Positions 1 through 12,495 of a stretch of DNA of 64,000 nucleotides are shown here, piece after piece. The translations under genes and the position numbers were made by a program. The stretch is from Caldalkalibacillus salinus (GTDB lineage: Bacteria; Bacillota; Bacilli; Caldalkalibacillales; JCM-10596), in contig NZ_JAERVL010000015.1 in the NCBI RefSeq assembly GCF_016745835.1, forward strand, positions 218,363 to 282,362. Reading direction: 5' to 3'. The notes beneath the pieces are model-generated. The model had not been told where the DNA came from, searched no databases, and worked only from the letters and a program-made list of their open reading frames with translations. Every line of letters begins with the position of its first letter. The stretch's first letter is position 1.

Positions 1-57
1 TCTTGAGAAGAAGATTTCGATTACGTCGGGCTTCGTAACGGAGCTCTTACCAATAAC

Positions 58-112
58 ACATCATTTTCTTTTTTCGTCACCTTGAGTGCTTGAATGTAGT
101 AGAAAATGATGT
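58..112. repeat. 12-bp inverted repeat upstream of the metal-binding lipoprotein gene
   Basis: ACATCATTTTCT at 58-69 is exactly mirrored by AGAAAATGATGT at 101-112 with a 31-nt spacer. It lies just upstream of the ribosome site of the gene at 148. It could be a weak hairpin or a bipartite operator; no U-tract follows, so a terminator is unlikely. Bases 1-57 may hold the tail of an upstream gene (an Arg-rich frame stops at 36-38), but this is too short to identify. Confidence 0.4.
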
Positions 113-147
113 GAACAATAAAAAACGCTTATAGAAGGAGTTAAGCT

Positions 148-1065
148 ATGAGAGGTAGAATACTATGGCTTTCGTTCGTCGTTATGGCTGTCATGGCACT
201 AACGGCCTGCTCATTGGGCGAAGAGATCGAGAAGGAAAAAGTACATGTCGTCTCTTCTTTTAGTGTGCTACATGACATTGTCAGTAAAGTCGGAGGTGAA
301 AGAGTAAAAGCGGATTTCCTTGCACCTTTGGGTGAGGACCCACATGAATTTGAACCGACACCGGGTACGTTCCGCTTGATGGCTGAAGCGGACATTATAT
401 TTTATAACGGTTACAACCTGGATTACTGGATTCAAGGCCTCGCACGAAATGCTGAAACCCAAGCGAAAGAAGTGACTTTAACGGATGGTGTGGCTTCTAT
501 TCCGTTAAGCGAAGAAGCGGGTGACTTATCGGGGGCAGAAGATCCGCACGCATGGTTAGATCCTAACGCTGTGATCATTTACGCTGAAAATGTGGCTCAG
601 GCTTTAATAGAACAAGATCCTGAAGGCGCAGATTATTACCAGTCCCAATTAGACGCCTATATTGAAGAATTGGAAGATCTGGATCAGTGGATTGAAGAAC
701 AGGTCGCGCTCATACCAGAGGAACACCGTTTCATTGTCACAAGTGAAAGTGCCTTTAAGTACTTTGCTAGAGCTTATGGCTTTGAGTATGACGCCATTTG
801 GGAAATTAATGCCCATGAAGAGGGAAGCCCACAACAAATGTCTAGACTGATTGAAAAGATTATCGACCGGCAGATTCCTGCTGTATTCTTAGAAACCTCG
901 GTGGATGCTAGACCGATGGAAAGAGTGGCACAGGATGCAGGAGTCGATATCGGTGGGCGCGTGTTTACAGATTCATTAGGAACGGAAGGATCGAACGCGG
1001 TGACTTACAAGGACATGATGACACATAACGTGACAGTGATAGTGGAGGGGCTGAGACAGCAATAG
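148..1065 (+). CDS. Metal (Mn/Zn) ABC transporter substrate-binding lipoprotein
   Basis: Extracytoplasmic binding protein of the TroA/PsaA/ZnuA (cluster A-I) family, delivering Mn2+ or Zn2+ to an ABC importer. A signal peptide ends in the lipobox LTAC with the lipidated Cys at residue 21. The four metal ligands are visible as His66 (DPHEFEP), His134 (EDPHAWLD), Glu200 (TSESAFKYF) and Asp275 (FTDSLG). Glu at the third position is typical of Mn-type proteins such as PsaA, whereas ZnuA usually has His, and the long His-rich loop of ZnuA is absent; Mn is therefore the better guess. AGAAGGAG precedes the ATG by about 8 nt. The ATPase and permease are presumably upstream, outside the window. Confidence 0.88.
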   Translation: MRGRILWLSFVVMAVMALTACSLGEEIEKEKVHVVSSFSVLHDIVSKVGGERVKADFLAPLGEDPHEFEPTPGTFRLMAEADIIFYNGYNLDYWIQGLARNAETQAKEVTLTDGVASIPLSEEAGDLSGAEDPHAWLDPNAVIIYAENVAQALIEQDPEGADYYQSQLDAYIEELEDLDQWIEEQVALIPEEHRFIVTSESAFKYFARAYGFEYDAIWEINAHEEGSPQQMSRLIEKIIDRQIPAVFLETSVDARPMERVAQDAGVDIGGRVFTDSLGTEGSNAVTYKDMMTHNVTVIVEGLRQQ

Positions 1066-1214
1066 TCAGGTGGACAGCGTATAAATGCTTTAAATGAGCA
1101 CACATTAATAGGGGTAAAATGTTTTATTAATATTAACAACTGTTTGTTGACGTCACTCGGCAGCGCAACACGTTGTCCCTAAACACGTAGCTTTGATATA
1201 GGAAGTGATGTATC

Positions 1215-1946
1215 ATGATTGATATGATATTTGAGATGATTGTGCTCTTTTTAAGAATCGTCACCATTTTACCCCTGCTTCTTTTTGTCACTTTGATGAT
1301 GGGTAAACGCTCCATCGCAGAGCTCCCTGTATTCGATTTTCTCGTTGTCATCACACTGGGTTCAGTCGTTGGGGCTGATTTAGCGGACCCAACGATTGAA
1401 CATTTACATACAGCCGTGGCTGTGGTCACCATTGGTTTTATTCAAATAATCGTCTCCAAATTAAAGTTATCTCATCGCAAATTTGGACGTTTAATTACTT
1501 TTGAACCTACTATCGTCGTACATAACGGTGTTTTTCTTAATCAAAATATTAACCAAATAAAATACTCCGTTGATAATATATTGAACTTACTGCGTCAAAA
1601 AGGTGTATTTGACGTCAGTGAAGTGGCGCTGGCCATCGTTGAAGCTAACGGTGAACTCACTGTACATAAAAAAGAACAGTATTCCAGTGTCACAATTGAA
1701 GACTTAGGACTATCTAAAACCTCAAAGGGGATCGCATACCCGGTTATCATCGAAGGGTTTGTGTATGATCAAGTGTTGGAAAAGCTCAACCTGAACCGCG
1801 ATTGGATTGATCAAAAGTTAAAAGCGAAAAATATAGATTTACAATCTGTCTTTTTCGCCTCAGTAGACAAGGACCATCATCTACATGTGTCCGTTAATCA
1901 AGATGAGCACAGTCCTTCGAGTACAGCACCACCTATAATGAACTAA
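1215..1946 (+). CDS. DUF421 (YetF/YcaP family) membrane protein
   Basis: 243-residue protein of the DUF421 family. Three hydrophobic segments fill about residues 5-85, with the family motif FDFLVVITLGSVVGA, followed by a cytoplasmic domain containing the conserved EPTIVVHNG and LLRQKGVFDVSEV blocks. The molecular role of the family is not established; members are often linked to the envelope or to sporulation. The C-terminal tail is His- and Ser-rich. It stands alone and is convergent with dfrA across a shared terminator at 1959. A paralogue of similar length lies at 52384. Confidence 0.85.
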   Translation: MIDMIFEMIVLFLRIVTILPLLLFVTLMMGKRSIAELPVFDFLVVITLGSVVGADLADPTIEHLHTAVAVVTIGFIQIIVSKLKLSHRKFGRLITFEPTIVVHNGVFLNQNINQIKYSVDNILNLLRQKGVFDVSEVALAIVEANGELTVHKKEQYSSVTIEDLGLSKTSKGIAYPVIIEGFVYDQVLEKLNLNRDWIDQKLKAKNIDLQSVFFASVDKDHHLHVSVNQDEHSPSSTAPPIMN

Positions 1947-1958
1947 GTCGCTTCAAAG

Positions 1959-1992
1959 AAAAGCCCTCACTGCAGGAACAGCGGGGGCTTTT
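1959..1992. terminator. Bidirectional terminator between DUF421 gene and dfrA
   Basis: AAAAGCCC pairs with GGGCTTTT across a short loop, with A- and T-runs flanking on both sides. It sits between two convergent genes and could stop both. Confidence 0.75.
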
Positions 1993-2034
1993 AAGTAGCT
2001 AAAGCAACTTAACGACTCCTCGTGAATGAATAGT

Positions 2035-2517
2035 TTAACGTTCATACATTAGGAAACGGTAATCGTAAGGATTTTTTTCATCCTTTACGCCTTTTTCTTC
2101 GGATATAAGGCGCCATTCAGATGGATCAATCTGTGGGAAATACGTGTCACCTTCAAAAGCCTCATCGATCAAGGTAATGTAAAGGCGGTCTGCCACGCTT
2201 AACAGCTGCTCAAATATCTTGGCGCCCCCAATGACAAACACTTCTTCCTCAGTCCCTCCAAATCTAGCTAACAGCTCGTCTACACTATGAACGATCGTAC
2301 ACTCTGGATGCCGGAACGTGTCGTCTCGGGTCATGACAATATTTTCTCTGCCGGGTAAGACACGCCCTATGGACTCAAATGTCTTCCTGCCCATGATTAT
2401 AGGTTTACCCATGGTCACCCGTTTAAAGTAGGCCAGGTCGGCGGGTAAACGCCAGGGCAGATCATTATCGGCACCAATGAGCCTATTTTTATCCATTGCG
2501 ACCATAAAAGAAATCAT
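2035..2517 (-). CDS. dfrA: Dihydrofolate reductase
   Basis: Reduces dihydrofolate to tetrahydrofolate with NADPH, regenerating folate consumed by the neighbouring ThyA. 160 residues, the usual length. The catalytic acid Asp27 lies in LPADLAYFK, the NADPH-binding [10 protein letters not shown] block is at 43-52, and VIGGAKIF and the C-terminal DTYFP motif are present. The start ATG overlaps the thyA stop by 4 nt, so the pair is translationally coupled. Confidence 0.95.
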   Translation of the reverse strand: MISFMVAMDKNRLIGADNDLPWRLPADLAYFKRVTMGKPIIMGRKTFESIGRVLPGRENIVMTRDDTFRHPECTIVHSVDELLARFGGTEEEVFVIGGAKIFEQLLSVADRLYITLIDEAFEGDTYFPQIDPSEWRLISEEKGVKDEKNPYDYRFLMYER

Positions 2518-3308
2518 ACAGAGACTTCTCCTTTAATATGCGGGTGTGCCTGATAGTTAACGAGCTCAAAATCCTCATGTTGAAAGGAAAAAAGATCCTT
2601 CACATTCGGATTGATTTTCATTTGTGGGAGTGGATAGGGTTCCCTCTGAAGCTGCTCCTTCACTTGATCGATATGGTTTAAGTAGATATGCACGTCCCCG
2701 AATGTATGAACGAAGTCACCCGGTTCTAAGTCAGTCACTTGTGCGATCATCATCGTCAGCAATGCGTAGGAGGCAATGTTAAAAGGAACCCCTAAAAAGG
2801 TATCTGCACTTCTCTGGTAGAGTTGACAGCTTAACTTGCCATCATTGACATAAAATTGAAATAGGCAATGACAAGGGGCTAATGCCATGTGAGGCAAGTC
2901 TACCGGGTTCCATGCACTGACGACTAACCTTCTAGAGTGGGGGTTATGCTTAATATCATGGATGACCTGTTTGATTTGGTCCACCGTCTCGCCGTTAGGT
3001 CCTTCCCAAGAACGCCACTGCTTACCATACACTGGACCAAGCTCTCCGTTTTCATCTGCCCATTCATTCCAAATCCGAACCCCATTCTCCTTGAGATACG
3101 CTATATTGGTGTCACCTTTTAAAAACCAAAGCAATTCATGAATAATAGACCTCAGATGTACTTTCTTTGTTGTAATTAGGGGGAATCCTTGTTGTAAATC
3201 AAACCTCATTTGATGGCCGAACATAGAGATCGTCCCAGTCCCTGTTCGATCTTCCTTTTTGCTTCCTTGTTCTAATATTTGTTGACACAAATCTAAATAC
3301 TGTTGCAT
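2514..3308 (-). CDS. thyA: Thymidylate synthase
   Basis: Methylates dUMP to dTMP using methylene-tetrahydrofolate. From the chosen start it has 264 residues, the same length as the E. coli enzyme, with catalytic Cys146 in ALAPCHC, the [10 protein letters not shown] phosphate-binding block and the folate-binding [16 protein letters not shown] region. A further ATG lies six codons upstream at 3326, but GGAGG sits inside that extension, 8 nt before the ATG at 3308, so 3308 is the start. First gene of the thyA-dfrA pair. Confidence 0.95.
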   Translation of the reverse strand: MQQYLDLCQQILEQGSKKEDRTGTGTISMFGHQMRFDLQQGFPLITTKKVHLRSIIHELLWFLKGDTNIAYLKENGVRIWNEWADENGELGPVYGKQWRSWEGPNGETVDQIKQVIHDIKHNPHSRRLVVSAWNPVDLPHMALAPCHCLFQFYVNDGKLSCQLYQRSADTFLGVPFNIASYALLTMMIAQVTDLEPGDFVHTFGDVHIYLNHIDQVKEQLQREPYPLPQMKINPNVKDLFSFQHEDFELVNYQAHPHIKGEVSV

Positions 3309-3481
3309 GTTGACAACCTCCATCACACTTATCTACATATCATGCACACAAGTGCACCTCATTGTTTCATTTATCTTATTGTCACTGTTGATTTTACTAA
3401 TCCATTTCTAAAATGAATCGATCTGATGCGTTGTTAAAAATATAACACATAACGCCCCGATAGGACAGACCATCATGAAAA

Positions 3482-3511
3482 AAGAGACTCAGCTTAAGTT
3501 GAGTCTCTTTC
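3482..3511 (-). terminator. Intrinsic terminator after yunC
   Basis: Perfect AAAGAGACTCA/TGAGTCTCTTT stem followed on the minus strand by a run of T. It separates the yunC unit from thyA. Confidence 0.8.
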
Positions 3512-3565
3512 TCTCCTTTTATTTTTCTTCTAAAAGGACACGTGCACCTACGAGCGGCGCGTTCA

Positions 3566-3868
3566 CTAGAGCATTTTGAGCAGTGCGTCTTTCCCTTTCA
3601 TCCCCTCTGTGACACCTAAATTTTTGGCCTCGTGCGTCACAGACTCCAAGGGCGCTTCTAATAAATCATCAATCGTTTTGACGCCTACTGCCCGACCTGC
3701 AATCACTTTCCGATCCTTCAGTTTTTCATTGAGTAACGCCACGTCTAGTGCACCACACATGATATAACCCTTTTCTGTCGTCACGACTAAAAGATTAGTC
3801 TTCGGGATATTGACTTCAATGGCTAAAACGTAGTGACCTGATATCTCAATCGGACTAAGTGACATCAT
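3566..3868 (-). CDS. yunC: YunC-family DUF1805 protein
   Basis: Small cytoplasmic protein of the DUF1805 (YunC) family, function unknown. The family block GYIMCGALDVALLNEKL is intact, followed by AGRAVGVKTIDDLL. A GTG at 3880 extends the frame by four codons but lies only 1 nt after AGGAG; the ATGs at 3868/3865, behind GAAGGG, fit better and match the family N-terminus. As in B. subtilis, it lies close to a YunD-like gene. Confidence 0.85.
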   Translation of the reverse strand: MMSLSPIEISGHYVLAIEVNIPKTNLLVVTTEKGYIMCGALDVALLNEKLKDRKVIAGRAVGVKTIDDLLEAPLESVTHEAKNLGVTEGMKGKDALLKML

Positions 3869-3936
3869 GGGACCCTTCACACTCCTATGCTCTTGATGTT
3901 ATAACGTATGTACATCAAGTGCGATTGGTCACCCAG

Positions 3937-4197
3937 TTAGTGCACGTTTTTAGAATCGGGATGTGGTTCAGGTTGATGCTGTCCAAGCCCCTCTTTATCC
4001 ATTTTATCTTTTAGCTTCTCGATTAAATAATTACCTAACATCTGATACACTTCATCCTCAGACATGTCCCTGATCAGTTTGAGCATGTCATCTCTGTGAT
4101 GATCCTGCAGTGCATATAATACTAACGCTACAGCGTCCTCTTCATCTCCCACTAATTGATCTTTATAAAGCTCATAAAGGTCGTCAATAAACTTCAT
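3937..4197 (-). CDS. DUF6154-like small protein
   Basis: 86-residue soluble protein starting with the pattern KFIDDLYELYKDQLVGDEEDA, rich in acidic residues, with a predicted helical body and a His/Pro-rich tail. It resembles the uncharacterised DUF6154 family of Bacillales, which often sits in the yun neighbourhood; this assignment is from memory of the family. An upstream GTG overlaps the GGAGG, so the ATG at 4197, 8 nt behind GGAGG, is the start. No function can be stated. Confidence 0.7.
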   Translation of the reverse strand: MKFIDDLYELYKDQLVGDEEDAVALVLYALQDHHRDDMLKLIRDMSEDEVYQMLGNYLIEKLKDKMDKEGLGQHQPEPHPDSKNVH

Positions 4198-4350
4198 CGC
4201 CTTCACCTCCGTTGTAGCTGTTTAAAAACTTTTAGAAATGTTTGTTACCTTACTTCCCCGCTTCTTCAATTCCTTCAATCTGCTTTTCCTCAATAACATC
4301 ACTCTTCACTTCTGTCATACGAATGCATGTTATGAAGTTTGGCGTTTGAA

Positions 4351-5784
4351 CTAAGTTATGTGCCATCTCTTTTTTCGCGCACGCTCTAGATCCAGTCGTT
4401 GTAGACGTACGGCTAATATATCTCTTAAGAATTCAGGTAGAAAGTACTGTACCTTAGACTTATCTATACGGGAAATTTCTGGATACATGCGACCAAATGT
4501 GAACATGTCTATAGTGGCCACACGATACGTTTGTTCAGGATCTAACGGTTCATTGTGATACAGAATGCGAATGTGATCTGGATCTATATGACTCCTGTCC
4601 TTATTGACAATGACTTCAATACCGTCTAGACAAAGGCTTCCTAATACCTTACCCCGAAAACCAAATCCTTTAATCTCTTTTTGCTGAAATTCTTCAGATA
4701 ATGATTTACGAATGATGGCGTACACCTCTTTCCCGCTAAGGGTCACCACACACGGGTTAATAGGATGTGGACAAATTTGATGTACGTGATATTTGGTCAC
4801 TTCTCCTTTGTCTATATCATCTAATATCTGCCCAGCATTCACAAGAGAAAAGTCCGCCTGACACCAATCGTTTAAGCTCTCGGCTAGCATATTGCCTAAA
4901 GTCGATTCCCCGTACCAGTTAATGTCTAGTGACTCCTTTATTTCCGCAATAGGTTCAGACAGATACTGAGAGGCGATGTGTTGCTGCTGTTCTATGGTCT
5001 GAAGGCTTTCATGATCTGATACATGATTTTCTGTCGGAATGCACTGGGCTTGGATAGAGAAATGAGGCTCAAAGAGGGTGTCTTCCCATTCCACAGATAC
5101 ATGCCCTACATAATGGCCTGAACGCCCACACTGTGCAATCCATCGATCACGGACCTTCTTACCCCGATAAAGCACATGATGCGTATGAGCACCGAGTATC
5201 AATTGTATATCCTCATTTTCCTCTAACAGTTTTTCATCCTGAGGCAAGCCTAAGTGAGACAAGAGGACGATAAAATCGACTTTCCCTTTTAAGTGTTCTA
5301 AGTCCCTACGTATGGCTTCTATGGGATGTTCAATTTGCCACCCTAGCATTTTGTAAAATTGGTTAAACGGTATCGTCGTGCCGAGTAGTCCTATTTTTAA
5401 TCGCCCACATTGTATGATTTGAAAAGGGGCTAGCCAGGGAGGCCTCCCACCGTCTTCGTAAAATAAATTATTAACAAGAACGTTAAATTCTGCACGCTCG
5501 TACATATTGTCCAATACCGCTTTGGGAAATGTGATACCTTCGTTGTTTCCAATCGTAATATAGTCATAGCTTAACTGATTTAATAAGTCTATATTCACTT
5601 GTCCAAGTGTGCCTTCCGTTATAGGGTGAGAACGGTCCATATGATCCCCTATATCAACTAGGACATAAGGCTCTTCTTGGTCTTCTAAGGTATGCTTCAG
5701 CTCTTTAATCACGCTCACCGCTTTTGGCCACATAGAGAGCTGACTATGAAGATCGTTGGTATGTATAAAATGAAAACGTGGAAT
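4351..5784 (-). CDS. yunD: YunD-like metallophosphoesterase/5'-nucleotidase (apparent ATT start)
   Basis: Bimetal phosphoesterase of the 5'-nucleotidase superfamily. The N-terminal metallophosphatase domain shows HTNDLHS (metal ligands), DIGDHMDR, GNNEG, LLSHLG and LGAHTHH; the C-terminal 5'-nucleotidase domain covers about residues 270-460. No signal peptide is seen. The first ATG in frame (5733) would delete the essential HTNDLHS motif. The open frame continues upstream without ATG, GTG or TTG to a stop at 5809-5811; the only well-placed initiator is ATT at 5784, preceded by GGGGAGG with 8-nt spacing. The product would then have 477 residues, close to B. subtilis YunD. A sequencing indel is the alternative. 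Confidence 0.8.
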   Translation of the reverse strand: MPRFHFIHTNDLHSQLSMWPKAVSVIKELKHTLEDQEEPYVLVDIGDHMDRSHPITEGTLGQVNIDLLNQLSYDYITIGNNEGITFPKAVLDNMYERAEFNVLVNNLFYEDGGRPPWLAPFQIIQCGRLKIGLLGTTIPFNQFYKMLGWQIEHPIEAIRRDLEHLKGKVDFIVLLSHLGLPQDEKLLEENEDIQLILGAHTHHVLYRGKKVRDRWIAQCGRSGHYVGHVSVEWEDTLFEPHFSIQAQCIPTENHVSDHESLQTIEQQQHIASQYLSEPIAEIKESLDINWYGESTLGNMLAESLNDWCQADFSLVNAGQILDDIDKGEVTKYHVHQICPHPINPCVVTLSGKEVYAIIRKSLSEEFQQKEIKGFGFRGKVLGSLCLDGIEVIVNKDRSHIDPDHIRILYHNEPLDPEQTYRVATIDMFTFGRMYPEISRIDKSKVQYFLPEFLRDILAVRLQRLDLERARKKRWHIT

Positions 5785-5920
5785 AGTGACATCCTCCCCT
5801 CTACACGGTCATTATATTATATCATGCTTTGGCTGACTTCATTTATATTTCACGATGTCAAATTATATTTCACTCAAAACAATCTAATGGCATTATGTAT
5901 TTATATTCTTATACAACAAA

Positions 5921-5943
5921 CCTCCACAACAAAGTTGTGGAGG
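5921..5943 (-). terminator. Terminator of the suf operon
   Basis: Perfect 10-bp CCTCCACAAC/GTTGTGGAGG stem with a 3-nt loop, followed on the minus strand by TTTGTT. It lies 53 nt after the sufB stop. Confidence 0.75.
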
Positions 5944-5995
5944 TGACATGACCATCATTTTGTCATGTGATATTAAAAATTTACATAAACCACCG

Positions 5996-7393
5996 TTAAC
6001 CGATAGAGCCTTCCATTTCAAACTTGATAAGGCGGTTCATTTCAACCGCGTATTCCATTGGAAGTTCTTTTGTAAAGGGTTCAATGAATCCCATAACGAT
6101 CATTTCAGTCGCTTCTTGTTCAGAAATACCACGACTCATGAGATAGAAGAGCTGTTCCTCTGATACTTTAGAAACAGAGGCCTCGTGCTCTAGTGTAATG
6201 TTATCGTTTAGGATTTCATTGTATGGAATCGTGTCTGAAGTTGACTCTTCATCCATAATAATGGTGTCACATTCAATATTCGCTTTAGAACCTTCAGAAC
6301 GACGTCCGAAGTGACATAATCCTCTGTAAGTGACCTTACCACCTTGTTTACTAATGGACTTAGATACGATGGTAGAAGTACATTCTGGTGCTAAATGGTG
6401 CATCTTAGCGCCTGCATCTTGGTGCTGGTCTTTACCTGCAATAGCGATGGAAAGCACGTTACCTTTTGCGCCACGTCCTTTCATAACGACTGCAGGGTAT
6501 TTCATCGTTAAACGACTACCAATGTTACCATCCACCCATTCCATTGTCGCATTTTCTTCAGCTACAGCACGCTTCGTTACAAGGTTGTAAATGTTCGGTG
6601 CCCAGTTTTGAATTGTCGTATAACGGCAACGCGCATTCTTTTTAACAATGATTTCTACAACCGCACTATGCAAGGAGTTCGTACTGTAAACAGGAGCCGT
6701 ACACCCTTCAACGTAATGCACAAAACTGTCCTCATCGGCAATAATTAATGTCCGTTCAAATTGACCCATATTTTCCGAGTTAATACGGAAATATGCTTGT
6801 AAAGGTGTTTCACATTTGACACCTTTAGGCACGTAGATGAAACTTCCACCAGACCAAACGGCACTATTGAGTGCTGAGAATTTGTTATCGGATGGTGGGA
6901 TCACCGTTGCCCAATGCTCTTTAAAAATCTCTTCGTGTTCTAACAAAGCGGAGTCTGTATCTGTGAAGATGACACCGTCTTTTTCTAGATCTTCTTGCAT
7001 ATTGTGGTAAACAACCTCAGATTCATACTGAGCAGATACACCTGCGAGGAATTTTTGCTCCGCTTCAGGTATACCTAATTTATCGAACGTGTTCTTGATT
7101 TCTTCCGGTACCTCTTCCCAAGAACGACTCGTTTGCTCTGAGGGCTTCACGTAGTACACGATCTCGTTAAAGTCTAATTCGTTAAGATTACCGCCCCACA
7201 TTGGCATGGGCATTTTATAGAATTGCTCAAGGGATTTAAGACGGAAATCTAACATCCACTGTGGTTCATTCTTCATACGAGAAATCTCTTCCACAACTTC
7301 CTTTGTCAATCCACGGTTGGCACGGAATATCGAGACGTCCTTATCGGCTGAACCGTAATCGTACTCTCCAATTTCAGGTAATTGCTTTGCCAT
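5996..7393 (-). CDS. sufB: Fe-S cluster scaffold subunit SufB
   Basis: Core scaffold protein of the SUF machinery, forming the SufBC2D complex on which Fe-S clusters are assembled. 465 residues, normal length, with the SufB/SufD beta-helix core ([23 protein letters not shown] region) and the C-terminal motif [12 protein letters not shown] shared with SufD. The conserved CxTxIMDE segment ([11 protein letters not shown]) is present. Last gene of the operon; GGAGG precedes the ATG. Confidence 0.96.
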   Translation of the reverse strand: MAKQLPEIGEYDYGSADKDVSIFRANRGLTKEVVEEISRMKNEPQWMLDFRLKSLEQFYKMPMPMWGGNLNELDFNEIVYYVKPSEQTSRSWEEVPEEIKNTFDKLGIPEAEQKFLAGVSAQYESEVVYHNMQEDLEKDGVIFTDTDSALLEHEEIFKEHWATVIPPSDNKFSALNSAVWSGGSFIYVPKGVKCETPLQAYFRINSENMGQFERTLIIADEDSFVHYVEGCTAPVYSTNSLHSAVVEIIVKKNARCRYTTIQNWAPNIYNLVTKRAVAEENATMEWVDGNIGSRLTMKYPAVVMKGRGAKGNVLSIAIAGKDQHQDAGAKMHHLAPECTSTIVSKSISKQGGKVTYRGLCHFGRRSEGSKANIECDTIIMDEESTSDTIPYNEILNDNITLEHEASVSKVSEEQLFYLMSRGISEQEATEMIVMGFIEPFTKELPMEYAVEMNRLIKFEMEGSIG

Positions 7394-7412
7394 GACAAAT
7401 TCCTCCCTTCAT

Positions 7413-10385
<2,973 letters not shown>

Positions 10386-10404
10386 GCCAATCCCCCCTTA
10401 GCTA

Positions 10405-11190
10405 TTAGGCCTCTTGACCTACAGTTTCGTCTTTGATACCCAGTTCCTCTTTGATCCAGTCGTAACCTTCTTCCTCTAAGCGTTGTGCGAGCTCTGGTCC
10501 ACCCGATTTAACAATGCGTCCTTGCATCATAACGTGAACGTGGTCTGGCGTAATATAATTTAATAAACGTTGGTAGTGTGTAATAATTAAAAATCCACGA
10601 TCCTTACTGCGAAGGTTATTCACCCCTTTTGATACGACTTTAAGTGCGTCGATATCAAGGCCGGAGTCAATCTCGTCAAGAATACATAAACGAGGCTCAA
10701 GCATGAGCATCTGTAGAATTTCATTACGTTTTTTCTCTCCACCTGAAAAGCCTTCGTTTAGGTAACGTTGAGAGAATGAATTATCCATATCTAAGATGTC
10801 CATCTTTTCATCTAGGCTACGAATGAATTTCATGAGAGAAATCTCGTTGCCTTCGCCACGCTTGGTATTGACAGCAGAGCGAAGGAAATCCGCCGTCGTC
10901 ACACCACTCACTTCACTTGGGTATTGCATGGCTAAGAAAAGGCCAGCTTTTGCTCTCTCATCTACTTCCATTTCAAAGAGATCTTCACCGTCTAGTTCTG
11001 CTTGACCGCCTGTCACCTCATAGTTTGGATGGCCCATTAAGGCAGATGCTAATGTACTCTTACCCGTCCCGTTTGGACCCATGATGGCATGGATTTCTCC
11101 ACCTTTTACTTCTAAGGAGAAATCTTTTAAGATTTCTTTATCTTCAATCGCCACTTTTAAGTCTTTGATTTTTAAGTGTGGTGCTGACAT
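10405..11190 (-). CDS. sufC: SufC ATPase
   Basis: Soluble ABC-type ATPase driving the SufBCD scaffold. 261 residues with Walker [11 protein letters not shown]-loop, the SufC-type signature [10 protein letters not shown], Walker [12 protein letters not shown] and the switch His in [10 protein letters not shown]. First gene of sufCDSUB; GGAGG precedes the ATG by about 9 nt. The promoter with a possible Fur element is at 11256-11310. Confidence 0.96.
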   Translation of the reverse strand: MSAPHLKIKDLKVAIEDKEILKDFSLEVKGGEIHAIMGPNGTGKSTLASALMGHPNYEVTGGQAELDGEDLFEMEVDERAKAGLFLAMQYPSEVSGVTTADFLRSAVNTKRGEGNEISLMKFIRSLDEKMDILDMDNSFSQRYLNEGFSGGEKKRNEILQMLMLEPRLCILDEIDSGLDIDALKVVSKGVNNLRSKDRGFLIITHYQRLLNYITPDHVHVMMQGRIVKSGGPELAQRLEEEGYDWIKEELGIKDETVGQEA

Positions 11191-11255
11191 CGTTGAATAC
11201 CTCCTACATAATCTAAGTATTTGAAAGGATTTGCTCCTCTGTTCTCTGATTAGTA

Positions 11256-11271
11256 ATTATCAGTGATTATC
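11256..11271 (-). promoter_or_regulatory. Possible Fur-type operator at the suf promoter
   Basis: On the minus strand GATAAT-CACT-GATAAT, two copies of the GATAAT hexamer used by Fur-family repressors, directly downstream of the suf -10 box where the start of transcription should lie. It is not a full 7-1-7 Fur box, so this is a candidate only. Confidence 0.35.
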
Positions 11272-11282
11272 ATTTGACCTTC

Positions 11283-11310
11283 ATTATAGTATATCATATG
11301 CAGAAATCAA
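11283..11310 (-). promoter_or_regulatory. Sigma-A promoter of the suf operon
   Basis: TTGATT (11305-11310) and TATAAT (11283-11288) separated by 16 nt, about 90 nt before sufC. The rest of the 400-nt gap up to 11585 holds a strong hairpin at 11492 and no convincing gene. Confidence 0.65.
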
Positions 11311-11491
11311 GAAAAGTACTTAACCATAATCTAAACGGATGGAAGTTTGATAACTAGTTAAGATTTCTAGCATATGCTCTCTCAGTGTTCTTCTATCGGT
11401 GACTAGAACAATTTTACGTTGGAGCAACTCCATTCCCAACTAATTAATTATAATTATTATTAATTAGTACTTCTTATATTTTAACACAGAC

Positions 11492-11525
11492 AAAAAGGAT
11501 TTGCACACATTTGCAAATCCTTTTT
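11492..11525 (-). terminator. Strong hairpin terminator
   Basis: AAAAAGGATTTGCA/TGCAAATCCTTTTT, a perfect 14-bp stem with T-runs in both directions. It would terminate the small ORF at 11586 and isolate the suf promoter. Confidence 0.75.
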
Positions 11526-11585
11526 AATTGCGTCATAATCGATCAAACTGCTGCTCTATATCATAGTACGTCTTCAATGATGACC

Positions 11586-11735
11586 TTATTTTAGTTTACT
11601 ATCTAATTGTGAGACCACTCGCATACTCTTCTGATACTCTTTTTCTCGTTCTTTTTCCACTTTCACCTGTTGGTCAAAAGACTCATCATACTCTGCATAG
11701 GACAAGCCATGTACACGATACATCGCTTGCTCCAT
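11586..11735 (-). CDS. Small hypothetical protein (49 or 61 codons)
   Basis: Not recognised. The frame encodes a charged helical peptide beginning EQAMYRVHGLSYAEYDES and rich in Lys/Glu in its second half. From the ATG at 11735 no ribosome site is visible. The open frame extends upstream to a TGA at 11775; an ATT at 11771 lies 9 nt behind AAAGGA and would add 12 codons. A terminator follows at 11492. A real small gene is plausible but the start is unresolved. Confidence 0.45.
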   Translation of the reverse strand: MEQAMYRVHGLSYAEYDESFDQQVKVEKEREKEYQKSMRVVSQLDSKLK

Positions 11736-11938
11736 TTGGGGCGTCGTTTCCGACTTGGTGGAAGAAATAATTAATCACAATCCTTTCTTGTTTTCTTCCG
11801 TTTCATTTTATCATGTTTTAACCCAGCCCCAAAACAGTGTGTAGTTGTTGCAACTCTTCTGACTACAAGTGACACCATGTTAGGTTTTCTCACCACGTTA
11901 TCGTGTACATATCCCTCGTTATGCTCCATATAACTTCA

Positions 11939-12307
11939 TTAATGTTGCGTACGGTTTAAATGTGCCAAGCATTCTTGTACGAGTGTCACACCTTGGCTCA
12001 TCGTTGCGCCACCGCCAAATGCTGCACACACGCCAACCACTTCTAAGATTTCTTCATCTGTTGCGCCTTTATGTAGTGCTTCTTGAGTGTGATAGACGAT
12101 ACAATATTCATCTTGGGAAAAGATGCTGATCCCTACCCCGATTAGATGCTTCATCTTTTTATCCAGCGCGCCTTCTTCAAAGCAAGCACCGGTGAAATCA
12201 TTATATCGCTTTGCAATCTCTGGCATTTTCTCTTCAAAATGTCCTAAACCCTCTTTATACTCTTGCAGCCATAACTGTACTTCATTCTCCATAGGTTCCT
12301 CTTGCAT
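11939..12307 (-). CDS. Carboxymuconolactone decarboxylase/AhpD-like protein
   Basis: Small all-alpha protein of the CMD/AhpD family, which includes decarboxylases and peroxide-detoxifying proteins. The family motif E-x2-C-x3-H is visible in DEYCIVYHTQEAL, followed by GATDEEILEVVGVCAAFGGG. Only one Cys of the AhpD CxxC pair is present, so peroxidase coupling is doubtful. The ATG at 12307 follows AAGGAG with 9-nt spacing; an ATG at 12334 behind AAGGA is also possible. It stands alone; substrate unknown. Confidence 0.75.
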   Translation of the reverse strand: MQEEPMENEVQLWLQEYKEGLGHFEEKMPEIAKRYNDFTGACFEEGALDKKMKHLIGVGISIFSQDEYCIVYHTQEALHKGATDEEILEVVGVCAAFGGGATMSQGVTLVQECLAHLNRTQH

Positions 12308-12372
12308 GGAAGCATTCTCCTTTCTGATCTTCATGTTTGTCCTTATCTTACCCTACGGCAAACAAAAAATAC

Positions 12373-12410
12373 CTGCTTACGAAGCATAAAAAACTTCGGT
12401 AAGCAGGTCA
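12373..12410 (-). terminator. Terminator of metNPQ
   Basis: ACCTGCTTAC...GTAAGCAGGT with inner GAAG/CTTC pairing, followed on the minus strand by ATTTTTTG. Confidence 0.8.
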
Positions 12411-12495
12411 CAGACATCCTTTTATCGGACAGAACTAACACGATCTTTTTAGAACTAACCGATTTGATGATTTAGTTTTTTATGATTGAGTTTGA

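Noticed and set aside
1..57. Tail of a metal transporter permease
   Set aside because: Only 12 codons in the best frame; cannot be supported.
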